Origin: Monodelphis domestica
Taxonomy: Eukaryota > Chordata > Mammalia > Didelphimorphia > Didelphidae
Direction of reading: 5' to 3'
Assembly: GCF_027887165.1 (NCBI RefSeq)
Contig: NC_077232.1
Location: forward strand, 7,525,391-7,589,390
Length of the DNA: 64,000 nucleotides
Shown here: piece by piece, positions 41,300 to 63,975 of the stretch
Layout of the letters: every line of letters starts with the position of its first letter
How positions within the stretch are numbered: the first letter of the stretch is position 1
Notes under the pieces: model-generated
Told to the model about the DNA's origin: nothing
What the model saw: only the letters and a program-made list of their open reading frames with translations
The model's database searches: none
Made by a program: the position numbers and the translations under genes

Positions 41300-41722
41300 T
41301 CCCGTAGCTTCCTGGAGTCACGTGTTTCTCGGGGAAGCCTGACGCAAACACGCAGGCGTCACGTTCTCTGCCACTCAGAGCAGCGGCCCTCCCTCTCCGC
41401 GCCTCCTCAGCCGACTGCGGGGTTCGTGACTTCTTCGCTTCGAAGAAGTTATCTGGAGACCTAAATAAAGCCTGAAACTAGGCCTCCGACAAGACGGGAC
41501 AGGTTCGGACACTTCGACACCAGGATCTTTGTTTGGCGGAAGCGGACTTCCCGCGCCTGCGCACTCGGCTCTAGTGCGCAGACGCAGCTCCGCATTCCGA
41601 GCAGTGACGCCGCCAGCGCGCGTCGCGCATTTCCGCCTCTAGCTAATGGCTCAGGCATAGGGCGCGCGCTGCGCCGCAGGGGCTCCAGCTGCGACCCCGG
41701 CCCCGCCCCCAGGACCCTAGCC
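41300..41722 (+). promoter_or_regulatory. RELA promoter, CpG island
   Basis: CpG-rich DNA up to the RELA ATG. It holds an E-box (GTCACGTG, 41317-41324), a perfect inverted repeat CTTCTTCG-CTT-CGAAGAAG at 41430-41448 that contains heat-shock-element-like TTC/GAA units, an NRF1-like CGCGCCTGCGCA at about 41552-41563 and GC boxes near 41700. No TATA box. Confidence 0.6.
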
Positions 41723-53060
<11,338 letters not shown>

Positions 53061-53740
53061 GGGGCTGATGGGTGTCCGGGGGACAGCCGGTCCCCTCGGA
53101 TTCCGCCTCGCCTCTGGATGCCTTGGGCCGCTGACGCCACTCTTATCCCCTTGGATTTCTCTTGGGGGAGCTGGGAGGAGTGAACCCTCTTCCAATATTT
53201 TAGCTGCAGTATCTCTCTGTTTTGGAGGTGCTTAAGTAAAAGCATTAACTCCTGAAGAAGGGAGTGAATGGGGGGCTGGGGAGGACTGCCTGCAGCCCCC
53301 GGGGAGAGAATGACCCTCCCATCCGGTGGCTCCCTGGACCTGAGGATGGAGGGCTGGGGGACAGGACCCCACCAGGTCTTCTGCCCATGCCACGGAGCTG
53401 GGTTTGAGGCAACACCCCCTCCCTAAGCACCTTCCACTGGGCCAAGCTCTGTGGCCTTCCTTTCACTTTGCGCCTGACACCAGTGTCCTTAACAGCATTT
53501 AGACAGCTCTGCCAAGGGCCCTCCTGCTCTTCCATCCCCATGAGTGGGCAGAGGGAGCTGGGCTGGGTGAGGGTCCCCCTTACCAAGCTCTCAGGAGAAG
53601 AGGGGGAGGCCCCTTTCCTCAAGTGCCTTCCTGGGGCAGATTGCCCCTGTGGCCGGGCTGCTGACGCCACCATCCATTCCAAGTGGTTGGCTGGACTGCT
53701 TTTTACTCTTAACCAATAAAGGTCTCTCCAAACTGCTGGT
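53061..53740 (+). other. RELA 3' UTR
   Basis: About 0.68 kb from the stop to just past the poly(A) signal at 53715-53720. GC-rich, with no repeats recognised. Confidence 0.8.
53715..53720 (+). terminator. RELA poly(A) signal
   Basis: AATAAA in AACCAATAAAGG, followed by the GT-rich TGGTGTGCTC. Confidence 0.9.
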
Positions 53741-54029
53741 GTGCTCACTGCATTGACTCGCAATCCCGATGTGAACAGGCGGCCCCGGGCCCACGTTTCC
53801 AGGGGGGGGGGGGGCATCAGTCCTGGCCTGGAGCTCTCCCAAGCAGCCCATCCCCGGTTTGGATGACTCTCCGGGCTCCCCGTCTCAGGTCCAGATGCCC
53901 CTGCCCTGAGCACCTCCACCCAAGAGTGGAAGCCCCTTCCTCGAACTAGGGGGCAGGCTGCCGACTGAGTTCAGGGTCCCTGTCCCCTCCGTTACGGGTT
54001 GAGATTGACTGGGGAGGGCAGCTACTGGT

Positions 54030-54293
54030 GCGTGCGCACCGACCCGCCCCATTTAAGGCGTTTTCTTCTGCCAAAATTTGTTTTAAAAGCAATCGCCCCT
54101 ACCGTATGGATGAGAATTTTGGGCGCTTCCTGTTTGCGCATGCGTACTATATCGGGGTTATGTGCTACCAGTTGGATGTGTGTGTCTGAACGTCCCCAAG
54201 GAAATATGCTTAGTCCCTGGTTGGCTGCTCCTTCGGCCGGCCCGGACTGTCCGAGCGGACAGGAAGTGACCACGAGAGAGGATGGGAGCCGGG
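54030..54293 (+). promoter_or_regulatory. Candidate orphan promoter and first exon
   Basis: NRF1-like sites (GTGCGTGCGCACC at about 54028-54040, TGCGCATGCG at 54135-54144) and an ETS site ACAGGAAGTGAC (54259-54270) precede an ATG at 54282. The ATG is followed after four codons (MGAG) by a perfect donor, GGG/GTGAGT, at 54294. A strong acceptor (CTCCTTTTTTGCCTAG, ending 54433) lies 140 bp downstream. The design resembles a housekeeping promoter with a short first exon. Confidence 0.4.
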
Positions 54294-54433
54294 GTGAGTG
54301 AAAGTGGGGAGGAGCCAGCTCTCCCCAGCCGGCCTAGTAGCTGGGCATGCGCATGGGCCACCCATCCCTTCCGCGAGGGGGGTGGGGCATTGGGCGGGGC
54401 CACGCTGAGAGCCCCTCCTCCTTTTTTGCCTAG

Positions 54434-54880
54434 TTGGACACGCTCGATGCAAAGAATTCGGGCTCCTGCCTCTGGGGCGGGGCCTCCCATGGCTCCGCCC
54501 CCGACACGTGCTCTTCCCATTCTCCACCCCTCGGAAGCTGTGACTCAGTTTTCCTTTTCTCTTCCCCCTCCATGAACAGCTCTGCATGCAGCCAGCCAGG
54601 CAGGGTGGTCCAATGGAGACATCCCCTCCGACACTTCAAGGCTGTCACCTGGTCTGTATGCTTTCATGGGCACCTCCTGGCTGGTTATTGCTCTTTTCTC
54701 CCCTGTTTCTATGGATTGTCTCCTGGTGACTCCACACCACCCGATGTGCCCCCAGAACAGAAACCATTAAGAGGAGAAAGTGACTTATCCAAGGCCACTC
54801 CACCCCCGTCCGGGAGGAGAAACATTTATCAGGCGGGAGACAGCGTTATGTTGCTCCCATTTTACACAGGAGGAGACTGA
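54434..54880 (+). other. Candidate second exon, unknown ORF
   Basis: After the acceptor at 54432-54433 a plus frame stays open for 148 codons, starting LDTLDAKNSGSCLWGG, in phase with the MGAG start at 54282. I recognise no protein family, and its last part overlaps a MIR-like element (about 54820-54950). It could be a non-coding RNA or chance. A plus-strand AATAAA lies at 55618-55623. Confidence 0.25.
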
Positions 54881-54950
54881 GGCATTAAGGGAGTTACACA
54901 GACTTCATGGCTGGCCCCCAGGAGTTCTGACTCCCGAAGACCCGGCTCGC
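54820..54950 (-). mobile_element. MIR-like SINE, minus
   Basis: CTCCCATTTTACACAGGAGG, AGACTGAGGCATTAAGGG and GAGTTCTGACTCCC on the plus strand are the complement of MIR words in order. Confidence 0.6.
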
Positions 54951-55617
54951 CGGCATCCTGCCCGAATCCCCCGACTGCGGGCCGGGTGCTCGTCACACAA
55001 ACCTGGCGGAAGTGGGTCAGGTGACATGATGCGGAGCCCCTTCCCCAGGCAGGCCTGCATTTCTGGGGGCCTCAAGAGGACACCCTCGCTGGAAAGGCTG
55101 AACGCGCTGAGGCCGTGTTCCGTGGGGAAGGGAGGCACTGGATGGCACGGAGAGCTTTTGCCTCCGTTTCTCCATCTGTCAAAGGAGCCGGAGAAGGAGA
55201 TGGCCGACCCCCGCAGGGTCTTGCCGAGAAGACCCCAAAAGGCGCCGTGAAGAGCGGGACAAGCCTGCAGGACTGGATGGGCCGGCCTGTGTGCAAGGGC
55301 CCGGAGGGCAGAAGGGGGGCCGCCAGCCCGGGGTCTGGGCTCCCTCCGCGAGGCCGAGAAGCTCTTTCAGCGAGTGGAGGATGGGGAGAAGGCGGAGCCT
55401 CAGGCCGCTGGGGGGACCCCGGAAGCCTGGAGAAGGGAGAACCCGGGGACCCCAGATGGACCCTGGTGGGGACAAGCTCTGGAGCCTCCGGTGAGGAGGG
55501 GGGAAGCCCCGCTGTTCCCCCGAGCCTCGGAAGGCCCCCCCTCTGCCAGAGCACCCCGGCTTCCAGGCAAGACGGCCCTGCTCTCGGGCCTCCTTCCCAG
55601 CGCAGCGTGTGGCTGTC

Positions 55618-55623
55618 AATAAA
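55618..55623 (+). terminator. Orphan plus-strand poly(A) signal
   Basis: AATAAA in TGTCAATAAAGGCGTTTGCT, followed by GT-rich DNA. It belongs to no recognised gene and could end the candidate unit starting near 54260. Confidence 0.4.
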
Positions 55624-55969
55624 GGCGTTTGCTCCCTGCGTGCTCGGGTGGGACAGGACCCCCCCCCCCCCCCGGGGGCTTCGTGCTGAAGGCTCACAAA
55701 GGGCCTCAGTCTGCGGCCAGGAGGGGGAGAAGGGCGGGGCCTCCCTAAGCCCGGAGCCGCACCCGCACCGTGGGGGCTTTCCCCACTGACTCGGTCCCCC
55801 ATCGTGGGCCTGGCTGCCCCTGGACACAGGCCGGCCAGAGCCCTGCTCCGGGCCCACAAGCGTTGGGACGAATCAGCCCCGAGGGCCGACGCCAGCCAGA
55901 AAGGAAGGGAGGGCCGGAGGCGGACAGTCAGAGGCCCAGGGAGGGAGGGGGAGACGGGGCTCTCCGCAC

Positions 55970-55975
55970 TTTATT
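55970..55975 (-). terminator. SIPA1 poly(A) signal
   Basis: TTTATT on plus (AATAAA on minus), about 450 bp past the SIPA1 stop. Confidence 0.85.
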
Positions 55976-56426
55976 TCTGTGTCCCTCACCGCAGGGCCGG
56001 GGTGGGCCTGGGGGGCTTCCGAGGCCCCAAGATCCCCACCCGCTTCCTCAGGCTTCAGTCACTCCCCAGTCCTTGGCCTCGTTCCCGTCTTGGGCCCTCT
56101 CTGGGCGGGGGGCTGGCCTGGGGGGCCTCGGAAGCCCCTTCCCCTTCTCTGGCAGACCCTCGAGAGGCAGGAGCCCTCCCGGCCCGGCCTTCCTGTGTCT
56201 CCGGAGGGAGGAGGGACGAGTCCACCTGTGGCTCCCGGTCAGGGCCACCCTTTCCCCGCCGCGCCGAGGACTCTGGTGCCGAGCGGGATTTGCAGACAGG
56301 TCGGGGGTCCTCCGAGGACACGCGGGCTCCAGGAAGGGCCGCCACGGGGCACACCTTCCCCTCGTGCCCACGGAAAGGGCACCGGGGCCAGGCGAGGTGG
56401 GAGGGCGTCCGGCGTCCGGCCGTGGC

Positions 56427-59400
56427 TCAGGGGCCCGGAGCGCCGAGCTGCTGGGAGGCCCTGAGCAGGCGGGCGGCCGCACTCTGGGACTCGGCCTGGA
56501 GCCTCCGGTTGTTGTGTCTCAGGCTGCGAACCTCCTCCTGCAGAGCCGCCTTGTCCGCCTTCTCCTGGGAGGATGGGAGGGCGGGATGCAGGGGGGCCAC
56601 CAGAGCCCGGCCCGTCCCGCCCTCTGGGCCGGCCTCCCTCCTCACCTTCTGCAGGTCCTCCTGGAGCTTCTTCAGCATCATCTCCAGGTGGGAGACCTTC
56701 TCGGACAGGCTTCCAGGGCCCGGTCTGTGGGCACGAAGGGCACCTGAGAAGCCTGGCAGATGCCCCAGCTAAGGGCAAAGGCCTGGGACCTCTTTCCGCC
56801 CTCCCAGCCCTCCTGGGCGGCTAATGAGCTCCCTGTTATTAGGGGCCGAATTCCCTTCCCATGGGGTGGTGTTGGCCATGGCCTCCCCTCTCCCGCCATG
56901 GTTCCTTCTGGGGACTCTCAGGCCCCGGTAATGGAGCGGAGGCACCCCGCACCCTTCTGGAGCCCGATAGCCATCTCGGGCCCAGGGCCCCGCCTGGGAT
57001 CCTTACTCAGGCTCAGCTTTCAGGGCTTCCCTGGGGTCTCCGCTCTCTGGCACTTGCTGGCCTGTGATGATGACACAGAGACGGCTTTGAGGACAACAAA
57101 AGTCTCCTCCTTCCAACCTGCCCCAGCAGCAGAAAAGTCACCCATACGGCCCCACTTTACAGATGAGCCTGGGAAAGGTGAGGGAGTGGTGCTCCGCCTA
57201 GACTGGCCCTCTTATCCCTGGACGTTCCAGCTGCCCAGTACGGAGGCGCCCCCTCCCCTGCTCTGGAGCCGGGCCCTGTGGGGCTCACCCTCCTGGGAGA
57301 GAGCCTCCAGGATGCTATTGCAGGTAGAAGCGATCTCGGAGATGGATTTCCATTCCTCTTCCAGGGGCTCGCTTCCAGCCTCTGATAGGACTGAGAGGGG
57401 CAGAGGAGAGGCCGCCTGAGCAGACCTGGCTCGGCCGGAACCCAGCCCTCCTGCTGCCCGCCAGCTCCAGCATGAGGCCTCTCGTCCCATCTGGGGCGCC
57501 ACTTACTCTTGCTGATGGAATTCCTTAAGGAGAGGGTCCGTGGCAGGAAGGAGTCGCTCAGCTCTCTGGGCAGTGCGGCTGGGTTCTCCAGAGCTTCTTG
57601 TCCAGTGGAGCTATCGGGGAGAGCCTGAGTCGGGGGGCACGAGGTGGCATGGATGCATGGCCTTCCCCACCCCTCCCTGCCAGCCCCGGGACCCCTGGGG
57701 GGCCATGAGCACTCACCTGGTCTGGATCAGGCTGGGGGGACTTAGAGGTGGTGACCAAGAGAAGGTCTGGGGTGGCATCCGGCAGGACTGGGACCCTGTC
57801 TGCCAGGGAGCTGGGGAGGCCAGAAGGGAAGGGACAGTGAGTGTGGGGGATGCCAGGGTACCAGGAGAGATGCCAGCTTGTCCCTGGGGCAGCCCCCATC
57901 AGGAGGAGACACAGTCCAGAGAAATGGCTTAGGAACAGGGCAAGAACCGAGGGGGGCTCGGCAAGGGGATGATGCTGACCTCGGGGGAGAGTGACCACTC
58001 TGGCTGTGCAGGAACTCAGTCCTCTCCTCCGTGAGGCCTGGAAGGGGCCCGGGTGCCGGGGACCCATCCTGTAGGCACAGACTATGAAGCATCTGGACTG
58101 TGGCTGGGCGTAGACCTGCTCCTGGGGAGCCCTCGGACCCGGGCCCTTGGAGCCCCCTGCGGCCGGGCTCCTGCAGTGACATCTCATAGAGCTCAGAGAA
58201 ACTCCTATGGGAGAAGGGAGAGGGCAGGGAGCTAGAACCAGCTTCTTGGGAAGAAGCAGATGCAAGGCATTGTGGACAGACGGGGAAACTGAGGCCCAGG
58301 GTTCCCCCCCCCCGCTCCACTGCCTTATGTCCAGAGCTCACCAGGGCTGGAGGCCTGGCATGGAGGTTGGCATCCCTTTCAGCCTCTATGCTCTTCCCTC
58401 ACCAGCGGGCGCTTTGGGGGTGGGGGGTTCCCACAGAGCCTTGACCTCTCCTGGGCAGAAGCCAGTCCCCCCGACCCTATGTGGATCCCCCCAGGGGAGA
58501 CATCACAGATTGAAGGGCCTTCAGCACCCAAAGGAAGCCTCATGGGGGAATCCCAGGCCAGGTCCGGGCCGGACGACAGACCAGGGAAGTGGGCTGGGGC
58601 GGCGCTCTGACCTTCGGGGCCGGCCGCTCTCGTCGGGAAGCAGGACGGTGACGCAGACTTTGGGGGCCGAGCGCAGGAGGGCTGCGGCAGCCCCAGGGCC
58701 CAGGCGGGGCAGGGGGCGGCCACAGACCCTCAGGAGCCGGGCCCCAGGCCTCAGGCCGGCCGTCTCGGCGAAGGTGAAGCGCTCCACGTGGCTCACGAAG
58801 CCTTCGTTGTCTGCCTCGAAGCCTAGCCGGCCCTGGCCATCACGGGGCAAGGCCAGCTCCCGCGTCTCGCAGCCTCGGCTCACCAGCTGCAAGGGAGACC
58901 TCTCTCAGGCCCCCGGGGGCCAGGGAAGGGGAGCCCCGGGGGGCCAAGGAGGGGGCAGGGCTCCTCCCTGGCACCCTGCTCTCTCAGGTCCCTGGGAAGG
59001 GGAGCCCTGGGGGGCCGAGGAGGGGGCAGGGCTCCTCCCTGGCACCCTGCTCTCTCAGGTCCCTGGGAAGGGGAGCCCCGGGGGGCTGAGGAGGGGGCAG
59101 GGCTCCTCCCTGGCACCCTGCTCTCTCAGGTCCCTGGGAAGGGGAGCCCCGGGGGGCTGAGGAGGGGGCAGGGCTCCTCCCTAGCACCCTGCTTTCTTGG
59201 GGGCCAGGGAAGGGGAGCCCCGGGGGGCCGAGGAGGGGGCAGGGCTCCTCCCTGGCACCCTTCCTGCCTCTCCCCTGTAGGGGGACAAATGTTCGGCCTT
59301 GCTTGGCCTCTGCCCCTGCTAGCCCCCACCCTCACCTGCAGTCTGGCCACAATTTCGCCCACAGCCTCGCCAGGGGCGCCGCCCACGCGCAGGGTCAGAG

Positions 59401-60404
59401 CCTCCCCCCGGCCGTGGTACAGGTCCAGCTGGTGGTCAGAGAAGGTCCAGGCCAGGATGTCCCGGCAGGAGCAGTTGAAGACGACCCGGCCGTCCCGGGG
59501 GGCCACCAGCACCAGCGTCTCGGCCGAGATGCCCAGCAGGCAGGGCACCGCGGCCGCCCCCTCCTCGCCCCCCGGCGCGGCCCGCACCCCCCACACCAGG
59601 GCCCCCTGCGCCTGCAGCTCTCCGCCGGGGCCCCGGGGCCGATCGCGCCTCCGGGCCCCCAGGGAGGGCAGGCCGAAGCGGGAGGCCGAGTCCAGGGACG
59701 TGGTGGTCACCTCGTTGGTGGCCAGCTCCAGCAGGTAGTCGCGCCGGGTGCGCGTGGCCATGGCGTGGAACTTGCGGGCCCGGCTCGCGGCCTGCTCCCC
59801 GTTGAGAGCTTTGGCCAGCAGCAGGGCCCGGAAGGCGGGCGAGGCCGGGAAGGGCCCCCCGCCTGGGGGCAGGGCCGGGCCGAAAGCTGGGGTGTCCTGG
59901 GTGCGGCTCACGGCCAGGCTGCGGGGGAGGGAAGGAGGTGGCGTCAGCCGGGGGGGGGGGGGGGGCTGCGGGAGGCGCCCCTCCCCCCACCCCCAGGCCG
60001 CACAGACCTGTAGGTGGTGTGGGGGGTGCAGGGCGCGTGGGCCCGGACCACCAGGAAGACGTGCTGGAAGTGAGAGCGGATGGTGGCGGGGCAGAAGGGC
60101 CGGGCGCCCGGCTCCTGGAACACGATCGTCACGATGTCGTTGCCGATGTGCCTCTTCCGAAGGAGCTGGGGAGCAGGCGGGGGCGGCCTCAGGAAGGGGC
60201 TCCGGCCCTCCAGGGCCCCCTGACGGAGGGGAGCCCCTCCCCGCCCTCTATTTTACAGAAAAGGAAACTGAGTCCCGGGGGCCGCACAGCCCGCCCTCAC
60301 CTGCTGCTGGTTGTTGGGGGTGTAAGGCAACATGGTGGACACGTGGAACATGATCTCGTGCTCCTGGTAGGTGGTGTAGACGGAGTGGGTCCCTGTCGAG
60401 TCGG
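56427..60404 (-). CDS. SIPA1: SIPA1, Rap GTPase-activating protein (C-terminal part)
   Basis: Eleven minus-strand exons: 60404-60301, 60165-60008, 59918-59336, 58886-58612, 58204-57980, 57810-57717, 57624-57507, 57390-57289, 57061-57007, 56724-56646 and 56564-56427. They give the last 642 residues of a protein of about 1040. Upstream exons (from the motif LDTK in human) are not found between 60405 and 64000, so the gene runs off the right edge through an intron of at least 3.6 kb. The Rap-GAP part contains [20 protein letters not shown] and [16 protein letters not shown], whose Asn (partial residue 43) matches the catalytic Asn thumb. Next come [26 protein letters not shown], a PDZ domain ([20 protein letters not shown]) and a C-terminal coiled coil ([19 protein letters not shown]). 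SIPA1 stimulates GTP hydrolysis by Rap1/Rap2 and controls adhesion. It lies tail to tail with RELA, about 2.2 kb apart. Confidence 0.98.
58909..59263. repeat. 71-bp minisatellite in SIPA1 intron
   Basis: Five units with the word CTCCTCCCTGGCACCC (one unit has CTAGC) at 58961, 59032, 59103, 59174 and 59245, an exact 71-bp period. It fills most of the 449-bp intron between exons 59336-59918 and 58612-58886. Units are nearly identical, so the array is young. Confidence 0.97.
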
Positions 60405-60753
60405 CTGTGGCCCGGGAAGGAAGGAGGAGACGCTGGGGCCGGCCGTGCTGGGGGGCAGCCCAGGGGCCGCACGGGCCTGGCCCTTCTCCCTCCTGCCAGG
60501 GGAAAGGCCGGCCCGGGGGCGCGAGGCAGAAACAGGGAGGAAGAGGATTCGCCGAGGAAATGGCGGGCGAAGGAGCCGAATCACACCCCGTCGCCCCACC
60601 TCCCCGTATCTGGGACCAGCCACGGGAGCCCCCCAAGAGCCACAGAGGGGGACGGAGAGAAGAGACATCAATGGCGGCCGCCTCGGACGCAGACGCCCGC
60701 GATCGACATTCCCTTCTTCCCCGGCCAGCGCCCTGCCTACACCCGTGGGGAGA

Positions 60754-60805
60754 AGAGCCCCCCGAGTCCCCCAGAGCCCCCCGAGTCCCCCAGAGCCCCC
60801 CGAGC
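60754..60805 (+). repeat. 19-bp tandem repeat
   Basis: About two and a half copies of AGCCCCCCGAGTCCCCCAG in the SIPA1 intron upstream of exon 60404. Confidence 0.8.
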
Positions 60806-61779
60806 CTCGGCTCTGCTAGTCCGGCCGGCGGGCCCAAAGAGGACACTCAGGGAGACACTTCAGGCATGCAGGAGCCTCCCCGAGTCCCTGGGACGGCCCG
60901 TGGCTGGCTGCCTCCCTTGGCCGCTCCGAATCCCCACTGACATCCCCAGCGAGTGGCCGTGCGGTGGGCAGCCGAGGCCGTAGGGAGCGTTCCTGGACGT
61001 GCGCCCCAATCCCGTGAAGCCTCAAGGGGGCCCCCAGCTTCTCCCCCCCAGGACGAACGAACCTCCTTATTGCCTTCCACCGGCACCACCCCGAGGCCTT
61101 CTGCCCTCCCCCGGCCCGGCCCTGGCCGTTCGCAGGCTGACCAGTCCTCACTGCCGGCTCCCCCAGAGCCCGGGGCCTTCTCCACCCTTTCCCCACCTCC
61201 CCCTCTGGCAGCTGGTCCAGCCCCCCCATCCCCAGAGGCTTATCTCCCCTGGCTGCCTCCCGCCCCCACCTGCTCCTCCACCCCGGCCTGGATGTGCTCC
61301 TTGGGAGGTTATCAAGGATGTCCCCGTGGCAGGCCCTGCCGGGGCCTCCAGAAACCCTGCGGCTGCCGATAACACCCATCTCTGCTCCCCCCGCGGCCCT
61401 CTGCCTGCTCCTTCGCAGCCTCCTTTCCCACATCCCCACCGATAGCCAACCCAGCACCAGCGCTCTCTCCGACCCTCTTTGCTCTCTGCATCATCTTCCT
61501 CGCGGAGCCCATTCGGGCCTACACGAAGAGCCCCTAAATCTAGAATTCGGCTCTTCTGAGTGCCAGTCCTGAGTCACCAGCTCCTGCTGTCACAAGTCCT
61601 GCCACGCACCTCACCCTAAAACACGGCGAAGTGGCAGCCTCACCCAGAGCACCACCCATACTTCCTGTTTCCCAAGGGTGTCCACACTGCTCTTCCAGTC
61701 ACTCAGACTTACAACTGTCCTCCCCCCCTTCTGCTCCTACCCCCACTATCCCATCAGATGCTACCACCTCAGGACCCTC

Positions 61780-62672
61780 TCTATCCAACTGTCCTTCCAT
61801 CCTTCCTTCCATCCAACTGTCCTTCCATCCCTCCCTCCCTCCCTCTAACCATCCATCCATTCTTCCATCCCTCCCTCCATCCATCCTTTTATCCCTCTCT
61901 CCCTCCATCCTTCCATCCCTCCATCCTTCCATCTATCCCTCCATCCCTCCATCCATCCATCCATCCTTCCATCTATCTATTCATCCCTCCCTCCCTCTAT
62001 CCATCCATCCATCCTTCCATCCCTCCCTCCCTCTATCCATCCATCCATCCATCCATCCATCCATCCATCCATCCTTCCATCTATCCATCCATCCTTCCAT
62101 CCATCCATCCTTCCATCTATCCATCCATCCTTCCATCTATCTATTCATCCATCCATCCATCCTTCCATCCCTTCCTCCCTCTATCCATCCATCCTTCCAT
62201 CCATCCATCCATCCATCCATCCATCCTTCCATCTATCCATCCATCCTTCCATCTATCTATTCATCCATCCATCCATCCTTCCATCCCTTCCTCCCTCTAT
62301 CCATCCATCCTTCCATCCATCCATCCATCCATCCATCCTTCCATCTATCCATCCATCCTTCCATCTATCCATCCATCCTTCCATCTATCTATTCATCCAT
62401 CCATCCATCCTTCCATCCCTTCCTCCCTCTATCCATCCATCCTTCCATCCATCCATCCATCCATCCATCCTTCCATCTATCCATCCATCCTTCCATCTAT
62501 CTATTCATCCATCCATCCATCCTTCCATCCCTTCCTCCCTCTATCCATCCATCCTTCCATCCATCCATCCATCCATCCATCCTTCCATCTATCCATCCAT
62601 CCTTCCATCTATCTATTCATCCATCCATCCATCCTTCCATCTATCCATCTATCCTTCCACCCAGCCACCCAT
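61780..62672 (+). repeat. CCAT/CCTT tetranucleotide array
   Basis: About 0.9 kb of CCAT, CCTT, CTAT and CCCT tetranucleotides. The landmark TATTCATCC recurs at 61978, 62142, 62258, 62390, 62502 and 62614, showing a higher-order unit of about 112-132 bp. It lies in the presumed long SIPA1 intron. Reading frames through it (PSIHPSIH-type) are repeat translations, not genes. Confidence 0.97.
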
Positions 62673-63394
62673 CACCCGCTCCCTTCACTCTTCTCCTCTC
62701 TCTTGAGCTCTCCAACTCTCCCCCCACAAAGCTGTCCAAAGTCCCTTTCTAAGGCCTGATGATGGCGCTGCTCGTCCCCTCTAGGACGGCAGACAGACGG
62801 GCCCCCCTCTTGGCCAGCACCTTCCTCTCCAGCCTATCTTACTTCACTTCCCTCCCAGGCTTGGTGGTCCAGCCAAACCGGAGGCTGCCAGCTGCTCCTG
62901 AATCTGACCAGCATCTCTGGGCACCTGCAGGAATGCCCGTCCTCCCGCCGGCCTTCCTGTGGGCCTCCCGGGTCTCCCCTCCTCCCAGCTCTCTGAATTT
63001 GCTGAGGCTCAGACGGCCACCGAGAGAGCCCCGTCTGGAGGAAGGGGCTGAGCCCAGATCCAGGAGGTCCGCGTTGGCATCCTGGGCCGAACCTATCCCA
63101 CTGGAGTGACCCGCCTAGACCTCAGTTTCCTCAGCTGTAAGATGAGGGTAGTCAGGGCACACTGTTTCTCCCTTCCTCTCAGCTATTATGATGATGACGA
63201 TGATGATTAGGCCCAGACCAGTGTGGAAACTTCTTGCCCTCCAATGGACCAGCAGCCCCCATCGGTGACTGGTGACTGAGAGTCTAAGGAGTGTGGGGGC
63301 CCTGGGCAGCTCGAGGACTGACCCCCTCCCCCCAAGAGTGCTGGGCTAAGAGCTGCCCACAGCTTTTGTGCAGCAACATAACTGGGGGGGGGCG

Positions 63395-63490
63395 GCGCAG
63401 AGGCTCTGAGTTCTAATCCCATCTCTCGTATTTACTCCCTGTGTGACCTTAGACAAGTCATTCCTGCTCCTCGAGCCTCTGAGATCTCCT
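63395..63490 (+). mobile_element. MIR fragment, plus
   Basis: GAGTTCTAATCCCATCTCTC, CCTGTGTGACCTTAGACAAG, TCATTCCTGCTCC and GAGCCTCTGAGATCTCC in MIR order. Confidence 0.65.
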
Positions 63491-63894
63491 AGAATGGGGT
63501 GCGGGTTCCCCCCCAGTCCTGGCTGTCTGTGGGTGGTGAGGAAGGCTCTCCCAAGGGGGCGCATTATTGCAGATTTCACGGCAGAGCCAGGATGCCTCCC
63601 GATCTGCTAAGCCCGGCAAGGCTGGCAGCACAGACCCTGGGAGGACTGTTCTGGGAGGGAAGATGCCTGTGGGGGCCCCAAGAAGCCTGGAGGGAGGCAG
63701 GCTGGGGGCACTTGAATCTGGGGCCCTGAGGAAGGCCTTTCTGGGCTCAGCATGTGTCTGTTAGGAAGGAGCACAGATGCTTGATAATCCACGCCCAGCC
63801 CCGCCACTGTTCTGTCCTGGGGTGCCCCTGGGGCCCGGAGCAGCGCTCGAAGGGCCCGTGGGACCCCCCCCCCCCCCGCTCCAGGCCTTCCTGT

Positions 63895-63975
63895 CCAACG
63901 CTTCCATTTTACAGATGGGAAGACTGAGGCCCTGAGAGGGAAAGGACTTGCCGAGGTCACGTAGCCAACTCCTAC
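63895..63975 (-). mobile_element. MIR fragment, minus
   Basis: CCATTTTACAGATGGGAAGA, CTGAGGCCCTGAGAGGGAAA and ACTTGCCGAGGTCACGTAGC on the plus strand, the complement of the MIR core. Confidence 0.75.

Noticed and set aside
59303-60940. Plus-strand frames of up to 293 codons
   Set aside because: They are antisense shadows of SIPA1 exons and GC-rich introns.
61631-62759. Long plus frames (over 330 codons) rich in Pro-Ser-Ile-His
   Set aside because: They are translations of the CCAT/CCTT array. All three frames are open because the repeat units contain no stop codons.
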